From contig JAHLWZ010000666.1 in assembly GCA_020536535.1 (NCBI GenBank), forward strand, positions 1 to 64,000: a DNA stretch of 64,000 nt, written 5' to 3'. Positions within the stretch are counted from its first letter, which is position 1, and each line of letters opens with the position of its first letter. The notes under the pieces were generated by a model. It was not told the DNA's origin. It saw only the letters and a program-made list of their open reading frames with translations, and made no database searches. This stretch comes from Pelomyxa schiedti (taxonomy: Eukaryota > Evosea > Pelobiontida > Pelomyxidae). Below are positions 45,380 through 56,127 of the stretch, piece by piece. Made by a program: the position numbers and the translations under genes.

Positions 45380-46510
45380 ATGGGATGCTATCAGCGTCTA
45401 TCTGACGAATGGCGAGAAATATTCACCAGAGCAGGGCTGGTTGCCGAGGATTTTTCTTATGAGCCAGTTCGAGGAAGTTTGTTCCTCTGATCTGATACAT
45501 AATATGTTAATCAAACCATTCAGGGGTTATTACTTCACTCCAACAGCTTTTGGCTCGTAGAATTACTGAAAATCCACACATGGAAGCAGAGTTGAGGGGC
45601 TATTGCAGCCAATTGGAAAATGTCAGACAGAAATCTTTTGGATATGGTCTCCCAGACCCTTCTGCTTTTGGTAAAATATGTGTGGGCTTCAAAGTTCTGT
45701 GACTCAGTGAAGCACTTCAGGTCCTAAAAATCAAATGATAGAGAAACTTAGTTTCCACACCTCGCATGAGGACCCAGATAGACAGGTTCCCACCCCCACA
45801 ATAACTCACTGTGGTCTTCCACTGTCCACCAAATCTTCTCTTCTTCGCATTGAGGCAAATCGAGTGACATACACTGGTGCATACAACAAACCTCCAGGGT
45901 GTGTTCAGGTACCTTGAATACAAGGGCTTTTTGATTTTCACACTTTTTACACACACAAGGTTCAGATTGCCAAGAATACCGACTTCCGTTTTGAAGTATG
46001 TAAATCCAACCAGCTGCTTTAAGTCTTATAAAAACACCAGGTGAAGGTTCTAAAATTGCCCCTCTGTGAAAGCGCTACACACTCCTTTTTTTAAGATTGA
46101 CAATTTGGGTGCCATGGGCACAATTGGTGTTGGAATAGCTCCATGGAAATATGACCATGATAAGCAACCGGGCTGGCTTCCAAAATCGTACGATTCCTTG
46201 ACTTTTATAATGCCTCCTAAGCGGTGCTTAGAATTGGATACCACGGTGATGACGGGAACATTTTCCAAGTTTTCCACATCTTCCTTACGAAATTTAACCC
46301 CAAATACAGGATGGAAATGTAGTCAACCGGGGGCCAACATGGGAAGCCGGTGATGTACTTGCATGTTACTATGAGCACACCACTCACACACTCACAATTC
46401 TCCGGAATTCAAGCCAAGTGTGGCGCGGAACAGCTCAGCCACACCCTCAAATGTGCCCAACAGTGGGATTCCACAGCCCATGTGAGTCTGTCAGGCTCTT
46501 TGTATTGTAA
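45380..46510 (+). CDS. SPRY (B30.2-type) domain protein
   Basis: The proposed start at 45380 gives MGCYQRLSDEWREIFTRAGL, which resembles the short helical segment after CRIB/PBD motifs, though no CRIB motif is seen. The next exons give SLQQLLARRITENPHMEAEL and QKSFGYGLPDPSAF, then VTYTGAYNKPPG. The SPRY core follows: GAMGTIGVGIAPWKYDHDKQ, PGWLPKSYDSL, then in another exon GPTWEAGDVLACYYEHTTHT, LTILRNSSQVW and PQMCPTVGFHSPCESVRLFV. SPRY domains are protein-binding modules; the partner is unknown. Stop at 46508-46510. The 5' end could be further upstream, where an ATG at about 45293 opens a short frame. Confidence 0.65.
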
Positions 46511-46664
46511 CCCAAAAGCCGAAACAGCACCACCAATCTGTATCTAATCGTTCTATTCCGCCTGTAGAACGAAAAACCCCATTGAATTTTCCACTCACTG
46601 GCCTTTTATTGTGCATTTCTTTTTTCCCCAAAACAAACACAATTAATTAATTAAACACTATTGG

Positions 46665-48170
46665 ATGAGTGCCACACTACCTCCACAGCAGAATACCATT
46701 TTTGAACAAGTCCGAGAGAGTTGTGCCAGAGTCAGCCTCGTTGCCACGGACTGTCAAATTTCACAGGTGATTGTTCACAACTGCACTAGTCATTTGCTTT
46801 GCTTTGCTTTGAATGAATGGAAGTATGAGAGCACCTAACAACCAAGCAAACACCTGTCCTTTCGTTGTCATCTACTGTGAATGTTGGTTTCGCATTTTAA
46901 TCGTTTCTTGAAGGATGGGATTGAGAGGTTTGTGAAATTTCTGGAAGACGATCAAAGTGGGACATGGACTAACATTGCCACAACTCAACCTTTCATTTTT
47001 GGAGCTAATGTTGCAGCAAATAAAGTACTTGTGCAATTTATACTTCTTCCACACAATAATTAAAGTTTAATTGGGAAATTCAACTTACATCGGGATTTTA
47101 GGTTACTCTGGAATTTGTCAGTGTGGATGCTGAAATAAATATGCTTTCAGTATTGGATGTACTTCAGATTGGTTGTGGTTACAGAAAGATTCTACACCAT
47201 TACTGCAGTAACTCCCTTTTCTTGTTTTGAGACAAATCAATTGACCTCGAGTTTAGACCTTGGAGCCTCTGACGTTATGACAAGAGGGATAACATCTCTG
47301 CATAAAGAAATGTCTAATTTAACTGCTTCTGCCCTGAACACAATCAATGCTGCCGCAGTTGCACGGCATTTTGGCTTTAGTGAGGAAGCAATGAGCAATC
47401 CACTGATTCGTCAACTTACAGAGATAATTGTAAGTGTTCTCGTTGGGAGTGGCAATGCACTACTTTCTGCGGGCTATCCAGATTTTTCTTCTATGGTGAG
47501 ACACTGCAGCACAATTCATACCCCACCTTTGGCCAATGATCTCGTCTCCACTTTGTTTGAAAAGATACCAGGTAAAAGGAATTGGCCACTAACAAATAAC
47601 CTCACACTCAAAAAGCCTTCAAGGATATGGCCGAGTATCCAACTGGCCAGCCAGTCTATCTAATGAAAAAGGCACAACTTCTTGCTGGTGACTTGTATAG
47701 ACGTTTTGCCAAAGAGCTTCCAGACTTGTTTGCCTACAGTGACATAACAGAATTGACAGGTTTCCGGTCCACTATAAATTGTTGCACAATGTGTAACTCC
47801 CTCATAGTATTCGTTGACAATGTACTACCGGCTGTACTACGCCACTTTGGGGTCATCATTCCATCTTCTCGCCTTACAGTGTGTAACAATATTCTTTAAG
47901 TCCGAACTGAATCACTAATTCAATCATCCACAGAGTGCAATTGAGGGGCAAGTTGACATTCCGGCTCAAGGCGAATTGGAAGTTCAATTACGTGCTGTTG
48001 CAGTAAGAGCATGTGAGCTTATAATCAAACACACCAGAACACTACCGGAGAGCAACCCACTCCATCACCTGACTACTTTGGATCTCGACTGGTTCCTGTG
48101 GGTGGTAGGCAAAAGACCAGGGATTCGCTCAGTGGAGAGGCATGTATGCCAAACTACTGTCTACTACTAG
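46665..48170 (+). CDS. QNG1: Queuosine 5'-phosphate N-glycosylase (queuosine salvage, DUF2419)
   Basis: The start at 46665 gives MSATLPPQQNTIFEQVRESC, equivalent to the PVVESARFV-type start of the family. Short introns separate DGIERFVKFLEDDQ, a poorly resolved middle part (about 47040-47260), LTASALNTINAAAVARHFGF and SMVRHCS. The C-terminal half is clear: GQPVYLMKKAQLLAGDLYR near 47650 (family pattern FYKRAQILVADLW), FAYSDITELT, FVDNVLPAVLRHFGVI near 47810, GELEVQLRAVAVRACELIIK near 47975, LDWFLWVVGKRPG, and the ending HVCQTTVYY. The enzyme releases queuine from queuosine 5'-monophosphate so that eukaryotes can modify tRNA; it acts in the cytosol. It is expected in a bacterivorous or diet-dependent organism. 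Confidence 0.8.
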
Positions 48171-48306
48171 GGCATACAAAGTCATTTTGACAAAAAAAAT
48201 TGAATTTTGCAATTCCAAAATCAAATTTTATTTCTATTCTTGGGGAAAAATACATGGTGTTGGTAAACAAAAGAGAGTTCCAGAGTAACGCGTGGAATAA
48301 TGAAAT

Positions 48307-50428
48307 TCAGAGGTGGAGAAGGTTTTCCAACTTTACACGTTCTGCTGCGAGCGCTGCCCGCTCCTTCTTCAGCCTTTGCAAAGTGTCTTCAAATTCCCTG
48401 TTCGTGACGGGATTAGGGAAGGTAAGCTCATTGCTGGTCATACCTAATGAAGGTATTGCAAGCTTTCTCGCGCTCCCGGAGACTCTCGAGGTCAAAGTCA
48501 CCAGACCTATCTGCACGAGGCCGCTTTCTTGGGGGCTCTTGCAGAAGGGCTGGAGGGGGGGTAATTGTGTTTACTTTGGCAGTTGGTGCCGTTGGTTGTG
48601 GTTTCGCGGGCTGGTGTTTCTGGGGTGCATTTTGAGCTTGCTTATTTTGTTCATTTTCTACTTTGCCTTTTGCTGCCTGTGTGGTTGTTGGGTGTGTATG
48701 CTGTACAGGGGGCAACATTGAAACCTGGGGAGTTCCTTCAGACTTCTGTGCCTTTTTTGATTGTGGCTTCTGCTGAGGTTGTGTGAATTTCGGAGTTTGT
48801 CTGGTTGATGGCTGAGAAGGTGGTGAGCCATGTTGTTCAGGGGAAGGTTGATGGTTTGGAGGTTGAGAGTTGGAGTGATGAGGTTTTTGTTGTGGGTGAT
48901 GTGGTTGATGATGATGCTGGGAATTATTTGCACCTGGCTTTGGAGAACCAGGTTTTGTGGGTGGGGAAGAAGCTTGGTTAGTCGGGGTTGGGGTGCCTCC
49001 TGCAGAAGTTGCTGAGGAAGGTGCAGACCGACGAACTGCCTCAGGAGAAGAAGTAGGCGAAGGTGAAGGAGACGAAGAGTAGGACGATGAAGCTGAGGAA
49101 GTTGCCGATGACAGAGAGCGAGATCGGGAGTGAGATTGCGAATGAGAATGGGAGCGTGACCGAGACCTCGACCAAGAGCGTCCCCGTGACGGCGACCTGG
49201 AGTGCGAGTGTGACCTGGAAGGCGACGGCGACGGAGAGGGGGACTGCGAGGGCGACCTCGAGTGCTGCGGAGAGTGCGACGGGGAGCGGGAGCACGACGG
49301 CGAGTGGGAGCGAGACGGGGAGCGTGAGCGGGAGTTGGAGCGGGAGTGCGACGGGGTCCTGGAGTTGGACCGCGAGTGTGACCCCGACTGCGACCTGGAG
49401 CGCGAGCGCGAGGACGCCGACCTGGAGGGGGACCTGCTGGGCGGGGAAGACGAGGAGCCAGAGGACCTGGGCGAGGCCCCCGCCTGGTCAGCGGACGACG
49501 CCGAGGAGGTGCCGGCGGTGGCCGCCGCGGCGCCGCGGGGGAGCGGCGGGGCCTTGGCGGAAGGCTGCGGCGGCGGCGGCGCGGCGGCGGCAGGCGAGGG
49601 GGACACGTCGGGGGAGCGCGAGGGGGAGACGGGGGACCAGGTGCGGGCCGGGGGCGACGGGGAGGACGACGGCGACGAGGAGCGGGCGGGGGAGACCTGG
49701 CGCATCCTCTTCCTGCGGACTGAGAGTGGCTGCTGTTGCGGGGGCGGCTGCTGGTGCTGCTGGGGGGCCTCGGCCGCGGCCCCGCCAGAGGAAGAGGAGT
49801 CATGGCCAGGGGAGGCCGCGGTGCCAGTTTGCTGTGGCGCGGCGGCGTGGGTTTGGTGCGCGGAAGATGCAGCAGGAGGGGTCGACGGCCTGGCCTTGGT
49901 CTCATTCCCAGAGGCCCCCTGCTCTTTCTGCTTGCCGCCACTCACAGCACCAGACGTGGCTTGTTGTTGTTGTTGCTGTTGCTGCGGCGGGGGTTTCTGC
50001 TGGGCGCCACCACCGTTGCCGCCGCCTCCCCGTGCCGCCGCGGGCTGTTGGATCCTGGGCTGGTGGGGCCTGTGCTGCGCGCCTCCCCCCCCGCCGTTTG
50101 CGCTGGCCGCAGACCCGCCGGGCGCCTGCTGCTGCTGCGGCGGCGGCTTGGCAGTGCCCGAGGTGGAGGAGCCCCCTGGCTTGGGCTGCTGCGACTGCGG
50201 GGGGGACTGCTTGCTGCTGCCGCCGCTGCTCGCGGGGGCCACAGGCGCCTGCCTCGGCGGCGACGACGACGGCGAAGACGAGGACGACGCGCGGCCCGGC
50301 TGCGGGGGCGCAGGGGCAGCCCCGGGCCCACTGCCGCGGGGCGCCTGCGAGCCGCCGCCCGTGGCCTTGGCGTTGGCCGCGTCGCCTGATGTTGGTGTGG
50401 TGCCACGTGGTCCTGAGGCACGACGCAT
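48307..50428 (-). CDS. RS-domain rich protein with C-terminal coiled coil
   Basis: The ATG at 50428 (MRRASGPRGTTPTSG) is chosen; the open frame extends upstream only to a GTG. The first exon encodes about 665 residues of Pro/Gln/Ala/Gly low complexity, then a long RS domain (alternating SR/SH/SP, about 49000-49480), then Pro/Gln/His-rich sequence and a basic RKRPRADRS motif. A 46-nt intron joins in phase to a short last exon; together they give ESLREREKACNTFIR and EFEDTLQRLKKERAALAAER, a helical coiled-coil-like end. RS proteins act in splicing and mRNA processing in nuclear speckles, but no RRM or PWI domain is present, so the precise role is open. Stop at 48307. Confidence 0.75.
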
Positions 50429-50970
50429 CACCCAAGTCACTCGGAGAATTTGTTTTTCTAGTGTGTTTTGTTTTCACACTGGCACCAGGTTGCGGTCTCA
50501 ATCAACGGGATGATTACCTGCATCAGCTTCTGTAAGGGAGATCTGGGCTCGCTTGGCTCGATTTGTGTGTCGATCTTTGGGGTTGTCGTGTGGAGCTTAT
50601 TTGACTTCGTGACTAACTAACTGGCTTGACATTGTCAAGCACTTCTTGCCAATTGAATCTTAGATCGGCCGTTGGGTTCTTCAGATCTCTTTGTGTTCGG
50701 AGAGGTTCATTTTTGTTTTTTCAAGTCCGGTGCACCTGCGGGACACTAGCGCACACCGCAACCACGTGCGAAGCAGATCGCCACTGCACACGTACACGTA
50801 CGTTCCTGAGATCTTTAGATCTAGCACGCGGTTTCTTGCACGGAAATACGACAAAGTTTGTTTCGCGAGGCCGACGCGGTACTGACTGCGGAAAGGACCG
50901 GCGACACCAACACGTTATCGTTGCTCGTTTCCTTTTATTGCTTTTTCGGCAGTCGTGACTGAGCGCAATT
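50429..50970. other. Divergent spacer between RS-protein and CCCH genes
   Basis: Shared upstream region of two divergent genes. It contains T-rich stretches and short direct repeats of AGATCT near 50680 and 50810-50822. No gene is supported. Confidence 0.4.
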
Positions 50971-52106
50971 ATGGCATCGCGAAAACGATGGATCACTCCT
51001 TTAACCTCCTCCACAATTCAGCCTGCGCGAAATACCCCAGCACTCACTCCTCCGTTCGTTTCCGAGCGAGATACGCCTCCCCCTCTTTTCATCACCCTCA
51101 ATCACGCTCCTAATCCCCCTCCTCATGCTTATTCATCAGCCTCTACCTCGGTAACCCCCCCGCCGGTAATGGCTTGGCAACTCCGCCCTGGTGCAACTTT
51201 GGGCTCCAATGAGGAGGAAACATTGATGTCTGACCCAAGTGTCACTAACTCCCCTACACTTGAAAGGCGCCCGCCTTGGCCATATCTCGTTCAGAACTCA
51301 ACAACTCCCTCTCATCTTTCAACCAGTACCACTTCTCAAGCAATTCCCTTACAGAGGCACCAGTCCTTGTCAACTTCCCAGAATGCTGTATCTTGGCCGA
51401 TTCGGAGTTTGAGTGCTCCGCCATTGATTCCCTCCTTTTTACAAGGTTGGCCTTTTTATGTACACTATCATTTCCTGAGATTCTTCAGGTTGCGACTTGG
51501 AGTTCAGGCCTTCTCGTCGATCTTCAATTCCCGTTGAATTCCCTTCTGAGGTACTGAATTCAGGCAGCGCGCAGGTGTTGAGTTCCCATCCTGAAGTACA
51601 TTCCCTCGCGTACCCTCAACAATAATAACAGGTTTTTTTCAGGAAAAAGACCCCGCCAGTCTATACAAGACTGAACTGTGCCGCTCTTTTATGGAGAACG
51701 GATCATGTCGCTATGGATTCAAATGCCAGTTTGCACATGGAACTGCTGAGTTGCGCCCTGTACAGCGACATCCAAGATACAAGACAGAGATTTGCAAAAC
51801 TTTTCACACAATTGGTGAGTCCCCATAACTTTGGATTGTAATCACCTTCCCAAGGTACTTGCAAGTATGGCACAAGGTGTCGGTTCATCCACATGAAGCC
51901 AACAGCGGAGGTTTCCCAACACCTATTAAGATTAATTCTCATTTTTCATGTAACTGAAGCCGTTCGTTCTACGGGATCCAGATGGGACTCTCAAGGAGGA
52001 CAAGCCAACTCACCCTCAGCCTCCTCCCCTCAATGTACCCTCTACTGCGGCTGTAAGTTCTACTCAAACTGGGGACCCGCGTATGCCTTCCTTTCTAGCA
52101 CAATAG
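50971..52106 (+). CDS. TTP/ZFP36-type tandem CCCH zinc-finger RNA-binding protein
   Basis: Starts at the ATG at 50971 ([14 protein letters not shown]) with a Pro/Ser/Thr-rich N-terminus. Two fingers follow at about 51660-51895. Finger 1 is [19 protein letters not shown] with CQFAH (C-x8-C-x5-C-x3-H). After exactly 18 residues comes [13 protein letters not shown], then [12 protein letters not shown] in the next exon. This is the tristetraprolin signature, including the YKTEL/YKTEI lead-ins and the 18-residue spacer, and such proteins bind AU-rich elements and speed mRNA decay. A 49-nt intron then leads to [20 protein letters not shown] and a short Pro/Ser/Thr tail ending at 52106. One or more introns lie between 51450 and 51640. 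Phosphorylation of the Ser/Pro-rich flanks is the usual control in the family. Confidence 0.85.
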
Positions 52107-52352
52107 CAGAGACCTAATCCAAATGCACAGCTGTGGATGGTAGACGACCTGGAAGGGCCTCCAGTAGTTCCCGTCTGGAAGTATTCCGCCACCTCACTTC
52201 TTCCTAGTGGGTTCTGTTGTTGTTACTTTCTACTGTCTCCTGAGGTTGTTTATAGAGGATTCCTCCGGATTAATTTGAAACTAAATAAACCAACCATAAA
52301 AGAAAGTGTTGTACACTTTTGGAACACTGAATCCATCTTTTTTTTCCTTTTT

Positions 52353-54917
52353 TCAAAATGCCGTTGTGCTGTTGGTGGCACTGCCACCTTCTTGGCTCTG
52401 TCTGGTTTTCTCATCCAGCAGTTGAAGCTGTGTCAAAACTGCTGTTGGTTCTGTGTCAGTTGTTGTTGTTGCTTGGTGATCCTGTTGAAGGGTGCTGGAT
52501 TCTTCTGATACTGGTGTAGGTGAAGTTTGGGGTGCGGGTTCTTCAGTAGACGGTGCACTCTGCCCGATAGTGTTGTCAGTTGTTGGAGTTGTGCTGCTGG
52601 AGTGATCAGTGTTCTGTGTGTTTGTGTTTGACGGGATAGCACCGTAGGCCATTGTGCAAGTTGTGGCCGTAGTGGTGGAGGACGGTATGAATTGTGGCGT
52701 GTGATCTGAAGTGAGTGTGACAGGAGGGGCATTCTTGATAGATGCAGTGTAGTACTTGGCGGGAAGGGAACCAAGGTGATCACATAGAATAAGCTGGGTG
52801 CGCGGCTGGAGGAAGGTGTGCAGTGCTGCAAAATTTAAAGATGAGAAGAGGGACCGGCGGTTTTCAGCAGAGATTGGAGGTGCACTTATTGCTGCAGAAG
52901 CTGTACGATTTGAGGGTGCTGATGCTGTCAAAACTGTTGTGTGGCTGGTAGAGGTGGCAGATGAAGTTGCTTTCAGAGATGGGCTGGATTTAGAGTGTTT
53001 CATTTCGGCACTACTAATTGGTCTTGATGAAGAGGAGTCCGGGTAATTAATTAACCCAAATGGGTCGGATCCAGTGTGTGGGAAAAATTGGAACTGGAAA
53101 AACTCTCTTGCTAGAATGGAGCCTGATTTCTTGGGCGCCACTACTGCAGGCTAATGCCAAAGTAAGGGTAAGAATGCGAAAAGAAAGAAACCTTGCTATC
53201 AGAGCTTTTCTTCAGTGCAGATAGAAATTTGTTTGCTGTTGTAGGAGGTTGGGGAGTGTTTTTGCACACTATACAATTTGCTGCATGGTGGTTCACAAGT
53301 TCGATTTTACCGGAGTTGAAGAATTCATGGCATGCTATGTAGAATGTGAAGTGGAATCAGGCTTGAAAAGAAAGAAACCTTCATATCCCTTGTGGATAAC
53401 AGACACCCTGGGTACGTTACTGGAGATAAGGTAGGCAACCATGAGGAAAATTTCTGCCGCACCTTGCGCTGGAGGTTCATGTGACCCCATTCCATATACA
53501 ACAACATGCATTTTTTTGTTGCCTTTCTCGGTTGCCGTCGTCGATAATTGCATTAACATTGTAGCTACTTCTTCCCCTCCATTTTTTTTCTGGAGCTGGA
53601 ATAGAGTTATTACTAATCAAATTTTCTAGTGGTACCAAGTCTGGGGACAAATGGTAGGCAATAGGCAATCTTCCTGCTCCAAATTCTTTTTTGGAACGGC
53701 AATCACAAACAAAGAATGGGGTCGTTCGTTTTCCCTTTATATGGCAATTTTAGATAAGGAAATATATTGAACGAGTGGCCTACTTTATCTCTAAATATAT
53801 CCAAGACTGATATGTGAAGGCAAGGCGAGTATTGTAAATACCTTTGAATCCACGAAGTAAATTTGGCCTAAGACTTTTGTAACTAAACTAACATGGCAGA
53901 GGCAGATACTGTGTGGAACATAATCTCATGTAGTTGCTCACTGTGGTGAAGCTAAGGGATTTGAGGGGAAAAGTGAAAGAACCTGAAAGAGGGAGGCGTA
54001 TCAGTAGAAAGAGTCATAGCATACGATAATACAGTATCCATTTGATCAAGAGTCTTTATTTGGATTGATGACAAGTAAGAGTCCATGGCACTCCCCGTGA
54101 TAGTGAAAATGTCATTTCTTTGAAAATTGTTCTTGTTCATTCCCGAAGTCTTAGGTAAAGTGATACCGATGAAGCAATACAACTGCTGCCGAAATAAACA
54201 TGAACATGCCGGGCTGAGCCAAAGAAAAGTAAGTATCACACAAATGAAGTAGCACTGCTATTGTTTGGCAAGTATTGGCAAAAAACGAGCAAAACTTTTG
54301 CCTGTAAGTTTAAAGGGAATGGGAAGTGAGTTACCCAATCTTTCGGGAAAATACTAAAATTTCTTGTCATTTTGGATACATGTGTTGCCAAAAGCGGGTC
54401 GTGGTAAACAAGAAGTAAACCAAATAACCTACTTAACCCTAAAGGTGTAAGGACAATGTGCTACGGAAAATTTACATACTAACCGGTTAGAACCTCATCT
54501 GAAGGAATTGATAAAGAGTGTGGCAGGTATCGTTCTGATAGTAATATAGCGGACTCAGTAGCCTGAATTTCAGGCATTCCAGAAGCAGAAAGGATGACAG
54601 CAACTTCAGCAAGGGACTTGCATTTTACAGCTTCCCTGTGAAGATAAAATAGATTAAGGAGGGGTTGCAGTAATGGCCACACTCACTTGGACGGGAGTTT
54701 CTTCTCGCAACAAAATCTGGTCCATATACCAGAAGCAAGGTTTATTTGTTCAGATGATAATTCTTCGATTAATTTCAGTGTCCAAAACAGTAATAACGCC
54801 GAGGTTACCTGAGCCGTGACTAGATGCAACAATTTGGTGTTTAGAAATATCACTGAATAAAATAGGGCCGCTAACGGCGGTGGCACACAAACTTCCTCGG
54901 TGCTCACCCTTTATCAT
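52353..54917 (-). CDS. TBC1D23-like protein (TBC domain plus inactive-type rhodanese)
   Basis: The proposed start at 54917 gives MIKGEHRGSLCATAV, then in-phase exons SSEQINLASGIWTRFCCEKK and EAVKCKSLAEVAVILSASG. TBC-like segments follow: LVYHDPLLATHVSKMTRNF with FPKDW near 54390 (family pattern LLQYHDP...), HLCDTYFSLAQPGMFMFISA near 54210 and LDQMDTVLSYAMTLSTDTPP near 54010. The rhodanese part reads FVCDCRSKKEFGAGRLPIAY near 53680, KKMHVVVYGMGSHEPP near 53490 and PRVSVIHKGYEGF near 53400. The last exon is Ser/Thr/Gln-rich. In animals TBC1D23 captures endosome-derived vesicles at golgin tethers of the trans-Golgi and lacks GAP activity; a similar role is inferred here. The catalytic Arg and Gln fingers of TBC GAPs were not found. 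Confidence 0.65.
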
Positions 54918-55161
54918 ATTCTGCACCCAACGTTAATGCACTCAAATTAGTACTACCCGTTCCACTCCTTTAACAGTACCGCCCACGCTCCTGCCCTTGT
55001 GGCGTCAGTAACAGGCACCCTCGCCATCAGATCTTCCTTTGTGTATTATTTTGAATTTATGCTTCTTCGAATTTCCATGGAAACGTTCGCCGGGGAATTC
55101 TGTTTTTTTTTTGGCAGGATGGCTTCATAATAAGAAAAAGGCATGCGCTGTGTGAGGTTTG

Positions 55162-55900
55162 TCAGTGGAGAAGAAACGTGTCAGGAAAGAGATCTTTGGC
55201 CACATGCAGCATAGTATGTTGCTCTTCTTCTGAATAGGCAACCATGTGAACAGACTCCAATCCTTCATAGCACGAGTCCAGAACTGTCTGAAATCCTACT
55301 CTAATGATATCGTCTAGTGGTCTTTGCCCTCGAAAAACGCCCGCACTGAGCAGAGAAAACGCGAGGCTGTGGAAGGAGTGCTCTTGTGAGATCTGCATCG
55401 AGTTCCGGTACGCCATGGCCAGCAGCCGATCCCTCTCCTCAAAGAACTCCCTGACTTGGTCATCCGTCGAGGGGCTCTTCGCGGACAATGGGTTTATCCT
55501 GTACACAGGCCCCACGGCGTGAATGATGTACCTCACTTTTCTGTGCTCAAAGCTCGGTGTTATCTAAGGCACGTGCGTATCACAATCCAAGCAAGCAAGG
55601 CAATCAGTCAAATCATTGGGTGAATTTTACAATGGCATTTGATTTGGGGCTGGGGGATTCCACTACCTTGGCGTTTCCTGTGGCGCACCCTCCCAGTGCC
55701 TTGCGCGCCTCTTTGAGTTGGAAACCCCCGGCTCGGTTGACGACCTCGTCGACGCCGAATCCGCCTGTGCAGCCCTCGTTGGCTGCGTTGACGATGGCGT
55801 CGCCGGTGAAGTCCAGTATGCTGCCGAACGACGCGCACACGTGCGTCCCTGTGCGGGCCACGACGTGACCAACAACTGAAACCCCGGCGTTGCCCTGCAT
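55162..55900 (-). CDS. Macrodomain (ADP-ribose binding) protein
   Basis: Two exons; the ATG at 55900 (MQGNAGVSVVGHVV) opens the first. Residues ILDFTGDAIVNAANEGCTGG and FGVDEVVNRAGGFQL carry the ADP-ribose-binding signature of macrodomains. An intron of about 108 nt leads to VRYIIHAVGPVY, SLAFSLLSAGVFRGQRPLDD and VHMVAYSEEEQHTML. The protein is about 210 residues, so it is a single, nearly stand-alone domain. Members bind or remove ADP-ribose, for example from proteins or from O-acetyl-ADP-ribose. Which activity it has cannot be told; the Asn of NAAN is kept. Stop at 55162. Confidence 0.85.
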
Positions 55901-56059
55901 TCCAACTACAACGGCTTCTGCCCTAAGGAATTTCGCAGCAGAATTCTAGAGTTCCGAAGGCACAACCCACAAGTGACAAAGGTCAGATTCCAGAGGAACC
56001 TCAACCCCACCGGCAGCGCGAGTCTGAGTATCAGTGCTGATTCGTTGAACAACGAAAAT

Positions 56060-56125
56060 GGCCAGTAACAACAGAACGCTGTCATTTTCGTTATCGGTCT
56101 GGTGTTTTTTTTTTTTTGTTCGGCC
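56060..56125 (+). repeat. Copy of the fold-back repeat just upstream of a start codon
   Basis: GGCCAGTAACAACAGAACG and CTGTCATTTTCGTTATC, followed by GGTCTGGTG, a T-tract and TTCGGCC, match the 42256-42344 repeat with a shortened left arm. It ends 2 nt before the ATG at 56128. Confidence 0.6.
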
Positions 56126-56127
56126 AA

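Noticed and set aside
46850-46880. CTGTCCTTTCGTTGTCA as a fourth copy of the fold-back core
   Set aside because: Only about 16 nt match, without flanking repeat sequence; chance similarity cannot be excluded.
49063-50535. Two long plus-strand open frames, 392 and 490 codons
   Set aside because: Antisense shadows of the RS-rich exon.
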